A model generated the notes under the pieces. The model was not told the DNA's origin. It saw only the letters and a list, made by a program, of their open reading frames with translations, and did not search any database. The position numbers were made by a program, and so were the translations under genes. 23,112 bases of DNA from DASWHX01 sp036397995 (GTDB taxonomy: Bacteria; Bacteroidota; Bacteroidia; Cytophagales; Cyclobacteriaceae): contig DASWHX010000010.1 of NCBI GenBank assembly GCA_036397995.1, positions 1-23,112 on the forward strand, written 5' to 3'. Within the stretch, counting starts at the first letter, position 1; each line of letters opens with the position of its first letter. This document shows positions 22,650 through 23,112 of this stretch, in pieces.

Positions 22650-22680
22650 AAGCCGTTCCCACACCGGGGGCGGCTTTTTG
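22650..22680 (+). terminator. Rho-independent terminator after the TPR gene
   Basis: AAGCCGTTCCC and GGGGGCGGCTT form an 11-pair stem with two adjacent G-T wobbles around loop ACACC, followed by TTTTTG. It lies 32 bases after the stop at 22617 and closes the 21072-22617 unit. Confidence 0.9.
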
Positions 22681-22714
22681 TGCTTTATGAATAGTTACGG
22701 ATTTGCGCGCAAAA

Positions 22715-23112
22715 CTTCTTTTCTCCACAGATTTCGCGGATTTGCGCAGAAGACTCCCTGAACAATTTTTTCCCTGCGATGATCTGCGATATCAGCGGGG
22801 ACTCCATAAAATTTCTCTCACAAAGATCAACTAACGGAATTTTCACAGAAAACTTCTTTTCTCCCGCAGATCGACGCGGATTTGCGCAGAAATCTCTGAA
22901 TAATTTTTTCCCTGCGGTGATCTGCGATATCAGCGGGGACTCAATAAAAATTTTTCTCTCAAAAATCAACTAACTGATTTTCATAGAAAACTTCTTTTCT
23001 CCCGCAGATCGACGCGGATTTGCGCAGAAGACTCCCCGAACAATTTTTTCTGCGGTGATCTGCGATATCAGCGGGGACTCAATAAAAATTTTTCTCTCAA
23101 AAATCAACTAAC
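22715..23112. repeat. Tandem array of 138-bp units, hairpin-like
   Basis: Units begin at CTTCTTTTCTCC: 22715, 22853 and 22991, exactly 138 bp apart, the third cut off by the window end at 23112. A partial piece precedes the first at about 22700. Units 2 and 3 are near-identical; unit 1 has a few more differences. Each holds arm A (unit 2: 22861-22890, CCCGCAGATCGACGCGGATT) and arm B (22911-22940, with TGATCTGCGATATCAGCGGG) that are partly reverse-complementary. Short frames on both strands follow the 46-codon period and are not genes. The sequence resembles GCGCAAATCCGCG/ATCTGCG intergenic repeats I recall from Bacteroidota genomes. Confidence 0.85.

Noticed and set aside
22685..22973. Coding sequences on both strands in the right-end array
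   Set aside because: The frames are periodic with 46 codons because the repeat unit is 138 bp; no start signals and no domain.
22715..23112. CRISPR array
   Set aside because: Units are 138 bp with nearly identical sequence throughout, with no short repeat separated by unique spacers.

Overview
The window looks like chromosomal DNA of a Bacteroidota bacterium, most likely a free-living Cytophagales-type lineage. The evidence is: promoter-like sequences of the Bacteroidota type (TAnnTTTG, in one case with TTTG 21 bases upstream), a typical pair of LVIVD-repeat lipoproteins, large TPR and von Willebrand-like membrane proteins, SPII-type signal peptides and moderate G+C. Nearly all of it is ordinary chromosomal core and accessory DNA. 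No phage, insertion sequence, CRISPR array, rRNA or tRNA was seen.

Layout. Bases 1-500 hold no convincing gene but carry several nested inverted repeats. From 501 to about 13640 every gene is on the minus strand, so transcription runs right to left. The order in transcription direction is: NUDIX hydrolase, MATE exporter, hotdog acyl-CoA thioesterase, exported M24 peptidase, PlsC-type acyltransferase and a 999-residue membrane TPR protein, which are tightly packed or overlapping. After a good promoter come an orphan LolD/MacB-type ABC ATPase, a PduO-type cobalamin adenosyltransferase and a branched-chain aminotransferase. After a terminator come a small exported protein, release factor 2 (prfB, with the classical programmed +1 frameshift) and an MFS exporter. 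rnhB (RNase HII) diverges from the NUDIX gene at 13699.

Between 14300 and 18100 the DNA shows decay. A cation:proton antiporter gene survives only as its first ~38 codons joined to its last ~35 (TrkA-C domain). At 17658-18068 there is a scar made of a type I restriction-modification subunit tail followed by a truncated, frameshifted Bro-N (RhuM-like) gene. Between these lie an operon for two LVIVD lipoproteins plus an outer-membrane barrel (minus), a DinB-fold protein and a small four-helix membrane protein (both plus).

The right end (plus strand) has a von Willebrand-like membrane protein, an orphan HicB-like protein, an AT-rich stretch, a 57-residue Pro-tailed lipoprotein and a TPR protein with a C-terminal membrane helix and no output domain, closed by a strong terminator. 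The window ends inside a tandem array of 138-bp units, each of which could fold as a long imperfect hairpin.

The most interesting places are the small-lipoprotein/TPR pair (21072-22617), the two gene scars, the 138-bp array and the local control elements around prfB, the MFS start and the ilvE terminator. I do not see a clearly new multi-gene defence or biosynthetic system.
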